The notes under the pieces: generated by a model
What the model was told of the DNA's origin: nothing
Seen by the model: the letters and a program-made list of their open reading frames with translations, nothing else
Database searches by the model: none
Part shown: piece by piece, positions 1-8,643 of the stretch
Numbering within the stretch: position 1 is the stretch's first letter
How the letters are laid out: every line of letters starts with the position of its first letter
Position numbers and translations under genes: made by a program
NCBI GenBank assembly: GCA_013791905.1
Contig: VMSX01000030.1
Coordinates: 1-64,000 of the forward strand
Length of the DNA stretch: 64,000 nucleotides
DNA from: Rhodocyclaceae bacterium
GTDB lineage: Bacteria > Pseudomonadota > Gammaproteobacteria > Burkholderiales > Rhodocyclaceae
Reading direction: 5' to 3'

Positions 1-136
1 ACTCCTGCCGAAAAGTCAGGATATGACCATATTTCACTTCCTGTGAACAGCCCCTCGCCATGTCATTGACCGTGAACGATTTATTCGGCAGAAGTTGCAT
101 ATGGCATAACGCTATTTGCTTGATTGAGAACAGACC

Positions 137-910
137 CTAGTATTTCAAAGAAATGATCCACTCGACAATTTGAGAAGCGGCGACCTCAGGCGTATTGCTG
201 TGGTCGCCGCTTACGACCAGGTACTTGTTGCTCTCGTGCTGCGGTACCTTGTTGAAAACGTAGCTCTCACCGCGGCTAAATATTCTGTCCTGTGTTCCGA
301 CGACCCAGAGAAACGGTATCGGCCTGGGTATCGCGGCCGCGCTTTTTGGCATGACTCCCAACCCTTCTGGATCGAAAAACGAGAGGTAGATCTTTGCGGT
401 CGTTTTGATAGTCCTGTCCTGACCCTGGTTGTTGTCTTCAAAAGGGGCTATCTCATCCGCCTTTCCTGCGGCAATCATTTGGCGGGCCCGCGCAACACTG
501 GCGCCAAACTTCTGGAGATCGGGGGTGTGTCCTGGTGCGATCGCCATCACCCCATCCAACTCCCTGCCGGAAGCGGCATAGGCAATGGACGCATTGGCCC
601 CGAAACTGTGGCCGGCAACTATGATGCGCTTCGCCCCTTTCTCGCGGAGAGCATTTGCCGCTGTCTCGATTTGCGAGAGGGCCGCAGGGTAATCGGCATC
701 GTACATGCGCTTTCCGCTCCAAGGCATGGGTGGCGTAATAACCTTGAAGCCTTTGGCCTTTAACACTGTTGCAAGCGCTTGAATCGGAGGGGCTGGCGGC
801 CCCGACCATTTGCCATGCATCAGAACGATGCCGACATCGGTTTCAGCGGAGCTGGCTTCGAAAGACAGCGCTAGAGCTAAGATGATCAGAACTTTGGAAA
901 GGGCAGTCAT
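137..910 (-). CDS. secreted alpha/beta hydrolase
   Basis: Predicted exported serine hydrolase of about 257 residues; substrate unknown. The N-terminus is a hydrophobic signal peptide ending near SSAE (residues about 20-23), so it should act in the periplasm or outside. The nucleophile elbow GHSFG is at residues 100-104 (Ser102), an acid candidate is in GTQDRIF near residue 209, and a His candidate in SGDHSN near 240. The ATG at 910 is preferred over the GTG at 913 because GGAGG then sits 5 nt upstream instead of 2. It stands alone. Family call rests on the triad layout; exact function is not assignable. Confidence 0.8.
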   Translation of the reverse strand: MTALSKVLIILALALSFEASSAETDVGIVLMHGKWSGPPAPPIQALATVLKAKGFKVITPPMPWSGKRMYDADYPAALSQIETAANALREKGAKRIIVAGHSFGANASIAYAASGRELDGVMAIAPGHTPDLQKFGASVARARQMIAAGKADEIAPFEDNNQGQDRTIKTTAKIYLSFFDPEGLGVMPKSAAAIPRPIPFLWVVGTQDRIFSRGESYVFNKVPQHESNKYLVVSGDHSNTPEVAASQIVEWIISLKY

Positions 911-913
911 CAC

Positions 914-1146
914 TTCCTCCCATGGCTAACTAGTTAAAAGGGGCTTGAATATCCTCCGAGGGTGGTGGTTCTAGCGACACGCCTCTGGCACTGACGGCCG
1001 CGGCGAATAGCTGGATGTAGCCTTGAAGAATAGCGGATGGAAATGCCGATGACAATAAAACTTATTCGCATATATCATCTGGAATTGGCGCTGCGAGGTG
1101 GGACTACCTCATAAAAGACACGCCGTACCCCATGCGGGGCATTTCA
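914..1146. other. intergenic stretch, no gene seen
   Basis: No ORF with a plausible start and ribosome site is visible. A small hairpin-prone CCCC-ATGC-GGGG lies near 1127-1140, just before the repeat copy at 1147. Nothing else is supported. Confidence 0.5.
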
Positions 1147-1261
1147 TCCCGCCAGTCCCACGGGGATTTCCTTCGGTTACGCCGTTTTTACTTGATGATC
1201 TGCTCGACGATCCAGCACTTGGTCTGTGCCGCGTCCATGTCGAAGCGGCCGCATTGCATAA
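1147..1261 (-). repeat. partial duplicate of tetR 3' end plus long-form A repeat
   Basis: This stretch matches 2457-2571 almost base for base (about three mismatches seen by eye). The second half, from about 1190, is the last roughly 25 codons of the TetR gene at 2498-3091; the first half is the long-form A repeat (1147-1193). The copy has no start codon and is a gene fragment. The match stops abruptly after CATTGCAT. It looks like a recent partial duplication whose one edge is the repeat. Confidence 0.85.
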
Positions 1262-1332
1262 ATAAATAGGGGTCCTGGCCCTTATAGATTCTTTTAGGTT
1301 AGGCCATCGGTTGCGGATGTGGCCGCCCAAAC

Positions 1333-1358
1333 GACAACCCCGCCGAAGCGGGGTTGTC
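1333..1358 (-). terminator. hairpin terminator of the PEP-CTERM gene
   Basis: Perfect 11-bp stem (1333-1343 with 1348-1358) closed by a CGAA/TTCG tetraloop, lying 18 bases past the stop of the gene ending at 1376. It has only a short T-tract on the minus strand, so termination strength is uncertain. Confidence 0.75.
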
Positions 1359-1375
1359 TACTCAGAAGTTGCCAA

Positions 1376-2107
1376 TTACTGCTTGCGCCTACGCAATGCT
1401 GCCAGCCCGGCGAGGCCGAGACCGAGCAGGGCAAGTGAACCCGGCTCCGGCACATTGAACTCTGTCGTCAGTTTCGCTGTGAGGGCACGCTGGAGGTCCG
1501 CATAGCTGACGGTGCCGAAGTCGGTGCCAGAGCCTGCAACCCAGCTGCAGTCGGCGACAGAGCTACCGATGCCGAGGCAATTGATGGCGTCGATTGGGCT
1601 CGGCGTGAGGCTCGCTGCAACAGTAGCCGGATTCGAACCCATGTTGTTTGCGCCGTCGGTGGTTACATCGATCAGCAGCCTGAGATCGGCGTTCAAGCTG
1701 GTCTCGTAAGCCGTCAGGTAGTTGGCTGAGGCCGTGATGGCGTCGCCGATGGCGGTTGCGTAGGTGCCGATACTGCCTCGGCCGGGGTCGAGACCCAAAA
1801 TCGCGTTCGTCAAGTTGCCAAGAATCGTGATGTTAGTGATCTCCTGCACCGTAAAGAATTGAAACTGGTCGGCGCCGAAGACCATGCCGCCGATGGCGAC
1901 CTGTCCGTACAGCCCGGGGTTGCTGGCGAATACGTTGGTCAGGGCGCTGGAGTAGGCATTGACCTGAGATGTAAAATCTACCGAACTGATACTTCCGGAC
2001 CCATCCATTGTCAAATACAGCGCCGTGGATGGCGCGGCTTGGATACTCCCCACCCCCAACGAGAAGGCTGTGGCGACGAACAAATATTTGAGTTTTGTCT
2101 TGAACAT
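1376..2107 (-). CDS. DUF1194/VWA-like protein with PEP-CTERM sorting signal
   Basis: Exported 243-residue protein. Residues 1-24 are a signal peptide (cut near IQA-A). Residues 35-39 read DGSGS, a DxSxS metal-adhesion motif as in von Willebrand A folds, and the body resembles DUF1194. The C-terminus from residue 219 is a PEP-CTERM signal: VPEP, a hydrophobic helix, then RRRK. Such proteins are processed by exosortase and are tied to exopolysaccharide or surface assembly in Gram-negatives; no exosortase lies in this window. A strong Shine-Dalgarno (TAAGGAGGT) stands 7 nt before the ATG. It is monocistronic with its own terminator. Ligand unknown. Confidence 0.88.
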   Translation of the reverse strand: MFKTKLKYLFVATAFSLGVGSIQAAPSTALYLTMDGSGSISSVDFTSQVNAYSSALTNVFASNPGLYGQVAIGGMVFGADQFQFFTVQEITNITILGNLTNAILGLDPGRGSIGTYATAIGDAITASANYLTAYETSLNADLRLLIDVTTDGANNMGSNPATVAASLTPSPIDAINCLGIGSSVADCSWVAGSGTDFGTVSYADLQRALTAKLTTEFNVPEPGSLALLGLGLAGLAALRRRKQ

Positions 2108-2449
2108 TTTAATACCTCCTTATTTTCTAGCGAGTGGGAACAAGCTAGTTGCTGCCTGCGCTCACCATCAATGGAAGCAAATAAAATGCCAGTACCCATG
2201 ACTAACTTCCTTTCTCATTGAATTAATTGGTTATTTCCGATCGAACGCTTCTTTTGGTCAGCGTGGCTGCGCCTTATCTGCCGCTCGTCTGTAAAAAAAA
2301 CCGACATATCAGCGGCTGGCCTAATCCAAGCTCGAGCCGATAAGCGTCGCGGTGAGTCGCCCCAAGTTTTCTAGATACAACCGAGCCGTAGCGGATGCGG
2401 CATGGCGCGCGCGCGCGTGCCAGAAACATTGGATAATTCATTGCATGCT
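2108..2449. other. intergenic stretch with alternating CG tract
   Basis: Holds the promoter side of the PEP-CTERM gene. It has an AT-rich run, an A8 tract near 2294, and an alternating purine-pyrimidine tract at about 2399-2422 (GCGCGCGCGCGCG core) of the type that can adopt Z-form. A 62-codon minus-strand ORF (2011-2199) with an AAGGAAG site overlaps the neighbour's start and resembles nothing known; I did not call it. Confidence 0.45.
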
Positions 2450-2501
2450 GCCGTCCTCCCGCCAGTCCCACGGGGATTTCCTTCGGTCACGCCGTTTTTA
2501 C
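2450..2501 (-). repeat. long-form A repeat abutting tetR stop
   Basis: Reads GCCGTCC, then CCCGCCAG, an internal 24-nt segment (TCCCACGGGG...GGTCA), then CGCCGTTTTTAC. The outer parts equal the short A repeat found at many other sites; the internal segment is absent there. It touches the TetR stop codon at 2498 and is preceded by CATTGCATGCT, also found just before the long copy at 15204. Confidence 0.8.
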
Positions 2502-3091
2502 TTGATGATCTGCGCGACGATCCAGCGCTTGGTCTGTGCCGCGTCCATGTCGAAGCGGCCGCATTGCATCATGCTGAAGCCGAACACATAGGCATACAGC
2601 AGGGCGCTGCGGGCGGCGGCTTCGGTGGGGGGCAGGCCAAGGGCGAGAAACAGGCGGCGCGTGCAGGCGAGTCGTTCGGCGTCGACCTCTTCGACCACGG
2701 CCAGCCCGGTGGCGTCTTGGCGCGCCCAGAGGCGGATGGTCGCTTCGATGGAAATGCCCTTGCGGTTGCGGGCGGCGGAATAGACCTCAATGGTGTGGCG
2801 CAGCGCGGCCTGTTCGTTGCCCGGCGTCGCGGTCGTCTGTTTGTGGATGTCGCGGATGCGGCTGGCGCGCCAGTCGTCCAGCACGGCGTCGATGAGGTCG
2901 CGGCGGTCCTTGAAGTGCCAGTAGAAGCTGCCCTTGGTGACGCCGAGGTGCTTGGCGAGACCTTCCACCCGTAGGCCGTCGATGCCGTCTTGCGCGACGA
3001 TGTCGAGCGCGCCGGCGATCCAGGCGGCGCGGTCGAGCGCCTCGCGGGCCGGCGGGGCGGCGGTCTGTTTCGCGGCGCCTGATTTGTCCAT
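2498..3091 (-). CDS. TetR/AcrR-family transcriptional regulator
   Basis: Likely regulator of the divergent etfBA genes. The first 60 residues carry the TetR helix-turn-helix (GVTKGSFYWHFKDRRDLI region); the rest is an all-helical ligand domain with no recognisable specificity. I chose the ATG at 3091, giving about 197 residues starting MDKSGAAK. An upstream TTG at 3166 is in frame but would put coding sequence over the palindrome at 3121-3142. The intergenic placement against etfB suggests control of fatty-acid or related electron-transfer genes; the inducer is unknown. A fragment of its 3' end is duplicated at 1190-1261. Confidence 0.82.
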   Translation of the reverse strand: MDKSGAAKQTAAPPAREALDRAAWIAGALDIVAQDGIDGLRVEGLAKHLGVTKGSFYWHFKDRRDLIDAVLDDWRASRIRDIHKQTTATPGNEQAALRHTIEVYSAARNRKGISIEATIRLWARQDATGLAVVEEVDAERLACTRRLFLALGLPPTEAAARSALLYAYVFGFSMMQCGRFDMDAAQTKRWIVAQIIK

Positions 3092-3120
3092 GCGGGGCTG
3101 GGTTTGAAATTTGTCGTGGA

Positions 3121-3142
3121 GTTGGTTAGTATAGCAGCCAAC
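3121..3142. promoter_or_regulatory. candidate TetR operator between tetR and etfB
   Basis: Imperfect 22-bp palindrome with GTTGG and CCAAC ends and a TATA centre; 16 of 22 positions are symmetric. It lies 30-52 bp upstream of the chosen tetR start and 41-63 bp upstream of etfB. On the minus strand TATACT inside it resembles a -10 box. A second small inverted repeat (CATAC-N6-GTATG) follows at 3142-3157. Confidence 0.55.
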
Positions 3143-3183
3143 ATACGCATAAGTATGGTCACGCAAAGTACAAGGAGACCGAT

Positions 3184-3945
3184 GTGAAAGTTCTGGTGCC
3201 GGTGAAGCGGGTGGTGGATTACAACGTCAAGGTCAGGGTGAAAGCCGATCAGAGCGGCGTCGAACTGGCCAACGTCAAGATGGCGATGAATCCCTTTGAC
3301 GAGATCGCCGTGGAAGAGGCGGTGCGGCTCAAGGAAGCCGGCATCGCTACCGAAGTGGTCGCCGTGTCATGCGGCGTGACGGCCTGTCAGGAACAGTTGC
3401 GCACCGCGCTGGCGCTGGGCGCCGACCGGGCGATTCTGGTCGAGACGGATGCGGCGCAGGCCGCGGACTTGCAGTCGCTGGCCGTGGCGAAACTGCTCAA
3501 GGCGGTGTGCGACAAGGAGCAGCCCGGACTGGTGATTCTGGGCAAGCAGGCCATCGACGACGATGCCAACCAGACCGGCCAGATGCTCGCCGCACTGATG
3601 GGCTGGCCGCAGGCGACCTTTGCTTCCAAGGTGGTGATTGCGGATGGCAAAGCCACGGTAACGCGCGAAATCGACGGCGGCCTCGAAACGCTGGCAATCA
3701 AGCTGCCGGCGGTGGTCACCACCGACCTGCGCCTCAACGAGCCGCGCTATGCCACGCTGCCCAACATCATGAAGGCGAAGAAGAAGCCGATGGACGTGCT
3801 GAAGCCCGCCGAACTCGGCGTCGACATCGCGCCGCGCCTGACGACCCTGAAAGTGACCGAGCCGCCGAAGCGCAAGGCCGGCGTGAAGGTTGCCGATGTT
3901 GCCGAACTGGTGGCCAAACTCAAGAACGAAGCAAAGGTGATCTAA
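3184..3945 (+). CDS. etfB: electron transfer flavoprotein beta subunit
   Basis: Small subunit (253 residues) of the FAD/AMP-containing electron-transfer flavoprotein, which takes electrons from acyl-CoA and other dehydrogenases and passes them to ETF:quinone oxidoreductase. It opens with [19 protein letters not shown], and the [16 protein letters not shown] segment is the ETF-beta signature region. Start is GTG at 3184 with AAGGAG 6 nt upstream. It is followed directly by etfA (stop TAA then ATG) and is divergent from a TetR regulator. Length and motifs fit the family throughout. Confidence 0.96.
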   Translation: MKVLVPVKRVVDYNVKVRVKADQSGVELANVKMAMNPFDEIAVEEAVRLKEAGIATEVVAVSCGVTACQEQLRTALALGADRAILVETDAAQAADLQSLAVAKLLKAVCDKEQPGLVILGKQAIDDDANQTGQMLAALMGWPQATFASKVVIADGKATVTREIDGGLETLAIKLPAVVTTDLRLNEPRYATLPNIMKAKKKPMDVLKPAELGVDIAPRLTTLKVTEPPKRKAGVKVADVAELVAKLKNEAKVI

Positions 3946-4887
3946 ATGAGCATTCTTGTCATAGCCGAACACGACCACGCCGCGTTGAAGGCGGCCACCC
4001 TCAACACCGTTGCCGCTGCTGCGAAGCTGGGCGGCGACATTCATGTCCTGGTTGCCGGCGCCAACTGCGCCGCTGCTGCCCAGGCGGCAGCAGCGCTGGC
4101 GGGCGTGGCGCAGGTGAAGCTGGCCGATGCGCCGATTTACGCCGAGCAAACCGCCGAGAACGTCGCCGCGCTGATTGTCGCCAATGCGGAGGGTTACACG
4201 CACATCATTGCGCCGGCGACCACCTTCGGCAAGAACTTGTTGCCGCGCGTCGCCGCGCTGCTCGATGTGGCGCAGATTTCGGAAATCTGCGGCATCGAAG
4301 CGTCCGATACCTCATTTTCAACATTTGTGCGGCCGATCTACGCCGGCAATGCGCTGGCGACCGTCAAGTCGGCCGACAAGGTGAAGGTCATCACCGTGCG
4401 CACGACGGCTTTCGATGCCTGCGCGCAGGGTGGTTCGGCTGCGGTGGAGAGCATTGCCGCCGGCACCGATCTGGGCCTGACGCAACTGGTCGGCCGCGAA
4501 CTCACCAAGTCGGCCCGCCCCGAACTCGGCGCGGCCAAGGTGATTGTCTCGGGCGGCCGCGGGCTGGCCTCGGGCGAGAATTACCACAGTCTGCTCGAAC
4601 CGCTGGCCGACAAGCTGAACGCCGCGCTGGGTGCTTCGCGCGCCGCCGTCGATGCCGGCTTCGTGCCCAACGACTATCAGGTTGGCCAGACCGGCAAGAT
4701 CGTCGCGCCGCAGCTTTACATCGCCATCGGCATTTCCGGCGCCATCCAGCATCTGGCCGGCATGAAAGACAGCAAGGTCATCGTCGCCATCAACAAGGAC
4801 CCGGACGCGCCGATTTTTCAGGTGGCGGATTATGGGCTGGTCGGCGATCTGTTCGCGGTAGTGCCGGAACTCACGGCTGCGCTATAA
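3946..4887 (+). CDS. etfA: electron transfer flavoprotein alpha subunit
   Basis: FAD-binding large subunit (313 residues) of ETF, partner of the gene just upstream. The N-terminal domain is divergent as usual. The C-terminal FAD domain is clear: [20 protein letters not shown], then [19 protein letters not shown] near the end. ATG follows the etfB stop with no gap, and the ribosome site AAGGTGA lies in the end of etfB, so translation is probably coupled. A three-hairpin repeat element begins 3 nt after its stop. Confidence 0.96.
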   Translation: MSILVIAEHDHAALKAATLNTVAAAAKLGGDIHVLVAGANCAAAAQAAAALAGVAQVKLADAPIYAEQTAENVAALIVANAEGYTHIIAPATTFGKNLLPRVAALLDVAQISEICGIEASDTSFSTFVRPIYAGNALATVKSADKVKVITVRTTAFDACAQGGSAAVESIAAGTDLGLTQLVGRELTKSARPELGAAKVIVSGGRGLASGENYHSLLEPLADKLNAALGASRAAVDAGFVPNDYQVGQTGKIVAPQLYIAIGISGAIQHLAGMKDSKVIVAINKDPDAPIFQVADYGLVGDLFAVVPELTAAL

Positions 4888-4890
4888 ATT

Positions 4891-4996
4891 AGTGGCCCCC
4901 CACGCTCGCAAACACGCGTGCTCGCTGCCCCCCATGAAATCACCCGAAGCGGTGACGGGGAGGCGTTGCCCTCTTGGGGCGGCCCGGCGAGGGCAA
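4891..4996 (+). repeat. three-hairpin element, copy 1 (sense, SD-embedding)
   Basis: C-rich start just after the etfA stop, a GC-rich middle (GCTCGCAAACACGCGTGC), then the terminal hairpin: arm TTGCCCTC (4966-4973), loop TTGGGGCGGCCCGGC (4974-4988), arm GAGGGCAA (4989-4996). The second arm holds the GAGGG ribosome site and its last base is the A of the next gene's ATG. Confidence 0.8.
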
Positions 4997-5676
4997 TGAA
5001 TTTCCCCGACGGCCTCTTCAGCAATGCCTGGGCCTTCGGGGCGATTCTGCCCTATGCCCTGATATTGCTGTGGGCGGTGCTGAGTGCACCGTGGCGGCGC
5101 TTGCGGGATGGTGGGCAGGTGAATGTCTGGATGGGTGCCATTGTCGTGCTGATGGTGGTCTGGAGCCTCAAGGCCGGGGTGAAGCCGGGCCTTAACCTGC
5201 ACATGCTCGGCGTCACGGCCTTTACGCTGATGTTCGGGCGGCAACTGGCGCTGCTTGGACTGTCGGTGGTGTTGGCGGCCGTGACCTTCAACGCCTCGCT
5301 CAATGGTATCGATGGCTGGCAGCCATTTGCGCTGAACGCACTGGCGCTGGTGGTGTTTCCGGTGTTTCTCACACATGCCATCTTGCGCGGCGTCGAGCGC
5401 TTTCTTCCGGTGCACATCTTTGTCTATATTTTCGTCGCCGCTTTCATCGGCGCGGCCTGCACGGTGGTCGCGACCGGTGCGCTGACGACGTGGCTGCTGT
5501 GGCTTTCCGGCGCCTATGCCGCTGATGTGCTGCTGTATGAGTACCTGCCGTTTTATGCCCTGCTGGGATTTTCAGAAGCCTGGCTCAACGGAGCGGCCAT
5601 CACGCTGATGGTGGTTTATTTCCCGCACTGGGTCGGCAGTTTCGACGACCGGCGCTATCTCTGGCAGAAGAAATAG
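4996..5676 (+). CDS. CbiM-like ECF transporter permease-family protein
   Basis: Integral membrane protein of 226 residues with about six or seven hydrophobic segments. It begins MNFPDGLFSNAWAF and resembles the CbiM/energy-coupling-factor permease family that moves cobalt or nickel ions or vitamins. In the wider family substrate specificity needs an ATPase and a T-component; none is nearby, so this could be a solitary or reassigned member. The ATG at 4996 is preferred over an upstream ATG at 4918, because the extra residues would be translated from the repeat element. The ribosome site lies in the repeat hairpin arm. Confidence 0.7.
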   Translation: MNFPDGLFSNAWAFGAILPYALILLWAVLSAPWRRLRDGGQVNVWMGAIVVLMVVWSLKAGVKPGLNLHMLGVTAFTLMFGRQLALLGLSVVLAAVTFNASLNGIDGWQPFALNALALVVFPVFLTHAILRGVERFLPVHIFVYIFVAAFIGAACTVVATGALTTWLLWLSGAYAADVLLYEYLPFYALLGFSEAWLNGAAITLMVVYFPHWVGSFDDRRYLWQKK

Positions 5677-5728
5677 GGGAAATGTGCCGGCGGCTCAATG
5701 CCACCAGCGACTGGCAGGCGCTCCTGCT

Positions 5729-7936
5729 TTACTTTTCCGGCAAGGTTGGATGCGGTTCCTGGTCGAGGCGCGCGCCTGCCGCACCTTCATTTGCAGCCAC
5801 ATCGATCGAACGGCTGAAGTAACTGTAGCGGTTGCATCCCTGACTCTTCGCCTTGTACATGGCCTGATCGGCGTTCCTGATGAGGGCCTCGGCAATGGTC
5901 GAATCTTCCGGGTACAGGGTGATGCCGATGCTGGCAGACACATGGGCAGGCTCGCCATCCAGCAAGAATGACGAAGACATGCTCTGCAGGATGGCCTGGG
6001 CAATGCGGTCGATACCGCGGGTGTCGTCCAGTTCGGTGAGGATGACGGTGAATTCGTCGCCGCCGAGCCGGGCTACCGTGTCGGATGCGCGCACGCAGCT
6101 TTGCAGGCGTTGCGCCGCCTCGCTGAGCAGCAGGTCGCCCTTGGCGTGTCCGAGCGTGTCATTGACTTCCTTGAAACGATCCAGGTCGACGAACAGCAGC
6201 GCCAGCTGGCGGTCGGTGCGCTGCGCCTTCTTGATTTCCTGTTCCAGACGAGCATGGAACATGCGGCGGTTGGGCAGCCCGGTCAGGGTATCGAAGTTGG
6301 CCTGTTGCCAGATCAGATTTTCAGACTTCTTCTTTTCGGTGATATCCGAGAACAGGGCGACGCGGCGATATGGTTTGCCTTCTGCGTCGAAGGCGGTGTT
6401 GATCACGAGCCACTTGGGATAAATCTCGCCATTCTTGCGCTTGTCCCAGATTTCGCCCTGCCAGTTTCCTGATGCGTTGATCGCGTCCCACATGCCTTGA
6501 AAGAAGGCTTGATCGTGATGCCCCGAATTGAGAATTCTCGGGTTCTTGCCGATGACTTCCTCTTTGGCATAGCCGGTGGTCCGCGTAAAGGCGGGATTGA
6601 TGGCGATAATATTGCCATCGGCATCGGTCACCATCATCGATTCGCTGCTGCTTTCGTACACCATCGAGGCTAGCAGCATTTCTTCCTGGGCGCGTTTTGC
6701 CTCGGTAATGTCGTCGTAGACACCGAGCACGCCAATGACTTGCTGATCCAGGCTGCGCAGTGGAACCTTGGAGGTCCGTAACCAGAGATTTTCACCCTGC
6801 GGCGTGGTTTGCGTTTCTTCGTAGGCTAACTTGTGCTGGCCAGAGGCCATCACCGCAAGGTCGCCGGAACGGTAGTGTGTGGCGTGGTTGCGCCAGGCCA
6901 ACTGAGAGTCCAGCTTGCCAATGACCCCTGCCGTGCCAGCTTCGCCGGCATCCTGGGCAAACAGGGTGTTGCAGCCCAGGTAGCGGGAGTCCCTGTCCTT
7001 CCAGAACATCCGCATGGGGATGGTGTCGATCACCGTTTGCAGCATGTGGTGCGACTCGGCCAATCCTTGCATGGCCTTCCGTCGCTCGTTGTGTCGCCGG
7101 TGATAGGTCAGGGCCACATAGCCGAAAAACAGGCCCAGCAGCGGCAGCGGGTATTTGAGCGCGTCAAAGAGGCCGGGAGCCTTGAATTCGTATTCATTGA
7201 ACCATTTTTCATGCAGGGCCGTGTAGGTGCCGCTGGCCCGGCTCAGCGCCAGGCCTTCGTTCAGCAGGGCCAGCAGTTCGGCGTCGCCCTTTTGAACGGC
7301 GAAGGAGAATTTTTGCGTGGCGCCGGGGGCGATCGGGAGCGCGATGATGGTTAACAGGTTCAACTGCCGCAGGGTCTGCGTGCCCACCAGCTTGCTGACG
7401 AACATGGCATCGTGCCGCCCCGAGGCGAGCAGCCGCAGTCCGTCGGCTGCCGTGGGAACCAGGATCAGCTTGTTGCCCCAGGCCTTGCCGCGCGCGTATT
7501 CATGGGCAATATCCGCCTCGACGACAATGATGGACTTACCCGCCAGGTCATTCTCGCTGCGGATGCCGGTGTGGTCCTTGCGGACAAACAATGCCCCATG
7601 CACCGTGACGTGCGGCACCGAGAAATCGGCGAACTTGCGACGTTCTTCCGATTGCGCGAGGTTGATCAGGATGTCGATTTTGCCTTCCTTGAACTCCTGC
7701 AGAAGCTCATGAAAGGGTTTGACCCGAATGGTGTAGTTCAGCCCCGTTTCACGGGCAACGACTTTCCATAGCTCGACCGTAAAGCCGCCCGCGGTTGCGT
7801 CGGTCAGACCGGTTGCAAAGGGTGGGTAGTCCTGCTCGCTGCCAACAATCAGTCGTTTTGCCGGATTGTGTTCAGCGCAAACAGCCCCGACAACGAGCAA
7901 TGCACATACTGCAATGAGTAAGCGTAGTGGCATCAT
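5729..7936 (-). CDS. periplasmic-binding-domain, double-PAS diguanylate cyclase
   Basis: Membrane sensor (735 residues) expected to make cyclic di-GMP. Order: signal peptide (1-21); an SBP_bac_3-type solute-binding domain (about 30-245, starting [16 protein letters not shown]); one membrane helix (about 255-275); PAS (about 295-410); a second PAS (about 425-540); and a GGDEF domain (about 555-715) with intact GGDEF preceded by RASD, an inhibitory-site RxxD five residues before it. Ligand is probably an amino acid or small acid, by family only. A Fur-box-like site lies 65-85 bp upstream. No partner gene is adjacent. Confidence 0.9.
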   Translation of the reverse strand: MMPLRLLIAVCALLVVGAVCAEHNPAKRLIVGSEQDYPPFATGLTDATAGGFTVELWKVVARETGLNYTIRVKPFHELLQEFKEGKIDILINLAQSEERRKFADFSVPHVTVHGALFVRKDHTGIRSENDLAGKSIIVVEADIAHEYARGKAWGNKLILVPTAADGLRLLASGRHDAMFVSKLVGTQTLRQLNLLTIIALPIAPGATQKFSFAVQKGDAELLALLNEGLALSRASGTYTALHEKWFNEYEFKAPGLFDALKYPLPLLGLFFGYVALTYHRRHNERRKAMQGLAESHHMLQTVIDTIPMRMFWKDRDSRYLGCNTLFAQDAGEAGTAGVIGKLDSQLAWRNHATHYRSGDLAVMASGQHKLAYEETQTTPQGENLWLRTSKVPLRSLDQQVIGVLGVYDDITEAKRAQEEMLLASMVYESSSESMMVTDADGNIIAINPAFTRTTGYAKEEVIGKNPRILNSGHHDQAFFQGMWDAINASGNWQGEIWDKRKNGEIYPKWLVINTAFDAEGKPYRRVALFSDITEKKKSENLIWQQANFDTLTGLPNRRMFHARLEQEIKKAQRTDRQLALLFVDLDRFKEVNDTLGHAKGDLLLSEAAQRLQSCVRASDTVARLGGDEFTVILTELDDTRGIDRIAQAILQSMSSSFLLDGEPAHVSASIGITLYPEDSTIAEALIRNADQAMYKAKSQGCNRYSYFSRSIDVAANEGAAGARLDQEPHPTLPEK

Positions 7937-8000
7937 CGAAGATTGGCTGTGTCAATTCATCCGGTCGGGCACTCTGCTGAAACGAACTGTCAAAACCTAA

Positions 8001-8020
8001 AAAGAGAATCACTCTCATTT
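8001..8020. promoter_or_regulatory. Fur-box-like site upstream of the diguanylate cyclase
   Basis: AAAGAGAATCACTCTCATTT; on the minus strand it reads AATGAGAGTGATTCTCTTT, matching about 15 of 19 positions of the classic Fur box by eye. It is 65-85 bp upstream of the ATG at 7936. No other gene starts nearby in either direction. Confidence 0.5.
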
Positions 8021-8222
8021 GCGGCAGCTTAACAGATGTTGGTTAAGGATTTGTGTTGTCCGACAGGGAATAAATGAAATTTTACCGCTACGCTGCAGTA
8101 ATTCAACAGGCGGACTTCTCTGCTTCTCACTGTTTCGGGAGGCAGTCAGATTCCAGTGCGCGGCCGGTACGTCAAGGCGACATTCCCGGCCGAACCGTAA
8201 TGACCGCCTTGGCGGCAGCGGC

Positions 8223-8621
8223 TCAGTCAGTCTTTTCGGGTTGATTGCGCATGAAGTCGGCCAGATCGCTCAGCTTCTTGTCCAGCGTGGCGCGCAATGT
8301 CGTGTCTGCGACTTGTTCGGCCAGCGCCTGGCGCATGCACAGCATCCATTGGTCGCGTTCTGCGATGCCAATGGCGAAGGGCGCGTGGCGTCCGCGCAGG
8401 CGCGGGTGGCCGAATTTCTCGATGTAGAGCTGCGGCCCGCCGAGCCAGCCGGAGAGAAACATGAACAGCTTTTCCTCGGAACTCGACAGCACGCGCGGAT
8501 GCATCTTGCGCACGCCATAGGCTTCGGGCAGCGTGTCCATCAGTTCGTAAAAGCGCTGGACCAGTGTGCGCACGGCGGTTTCGCCACCGAGTTGCTGGTA
8601 GTGGGTTGCGGGTGTGTTCAT
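8223..8621 (-). CDS. group II truncated hemoglobin
   Basis: Small heme protein (132 residues) of the 2-over-2 globin fold, expected to bind O2, NO or related ligands in the cytoplasm. Typical features in order: QQLGGETAVRTLVQRFYELMD, FLSGWLGGPQLYIEKFGHP, then RLRGRHAPFAIGIAERDQWMLCM; the H of GHPRLRGRH is the expected proximal ligand region. The start at 8621 (MNTPATHYQQ) is chosen because the reading frame upstream of it is the antisense-like shadow of the preceding gene. It lies 22 bp after the ABC-F gene on the same strand, so co-transcription is likely. Confidence 0.9.
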   Translation of the reverse strand: MNTPATHYQQLGGETAVRTLVQRFYELMDTLPEAYGVRKMHPRVLSSSEEKLFMFLSGWLGGPQLYIEKFGHPRLRGRHAPFAIGIAERDQWMLCMRQALAEQVADTTLRATLDKKLSDLADFMRNQPEKTD

Positions 8622-8643
8622 GGGGCTATCAAATGATGCCTGA

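Noticed and set aside
1-136. Possible inverted repeat CTGCCGAA ... TTCGGCAG (5-12 and 84-91)
   Set aside because: Arms only 8 bp with a 71-bp gap; no gene or element edge could be shown.
2011-2199. 62-codon leader ORF on the minus strand
   Set aside because: Overlaps the PEP-CTERM start in another frame; no family resemblance despite a fair ribosome site.
3369-4892. 507-codon open frame overlapping etfBA
   Set aside because: Same-strand shadow in another frame of two clear genes; Arg-rich composition typical of GC-rich frame shadows.
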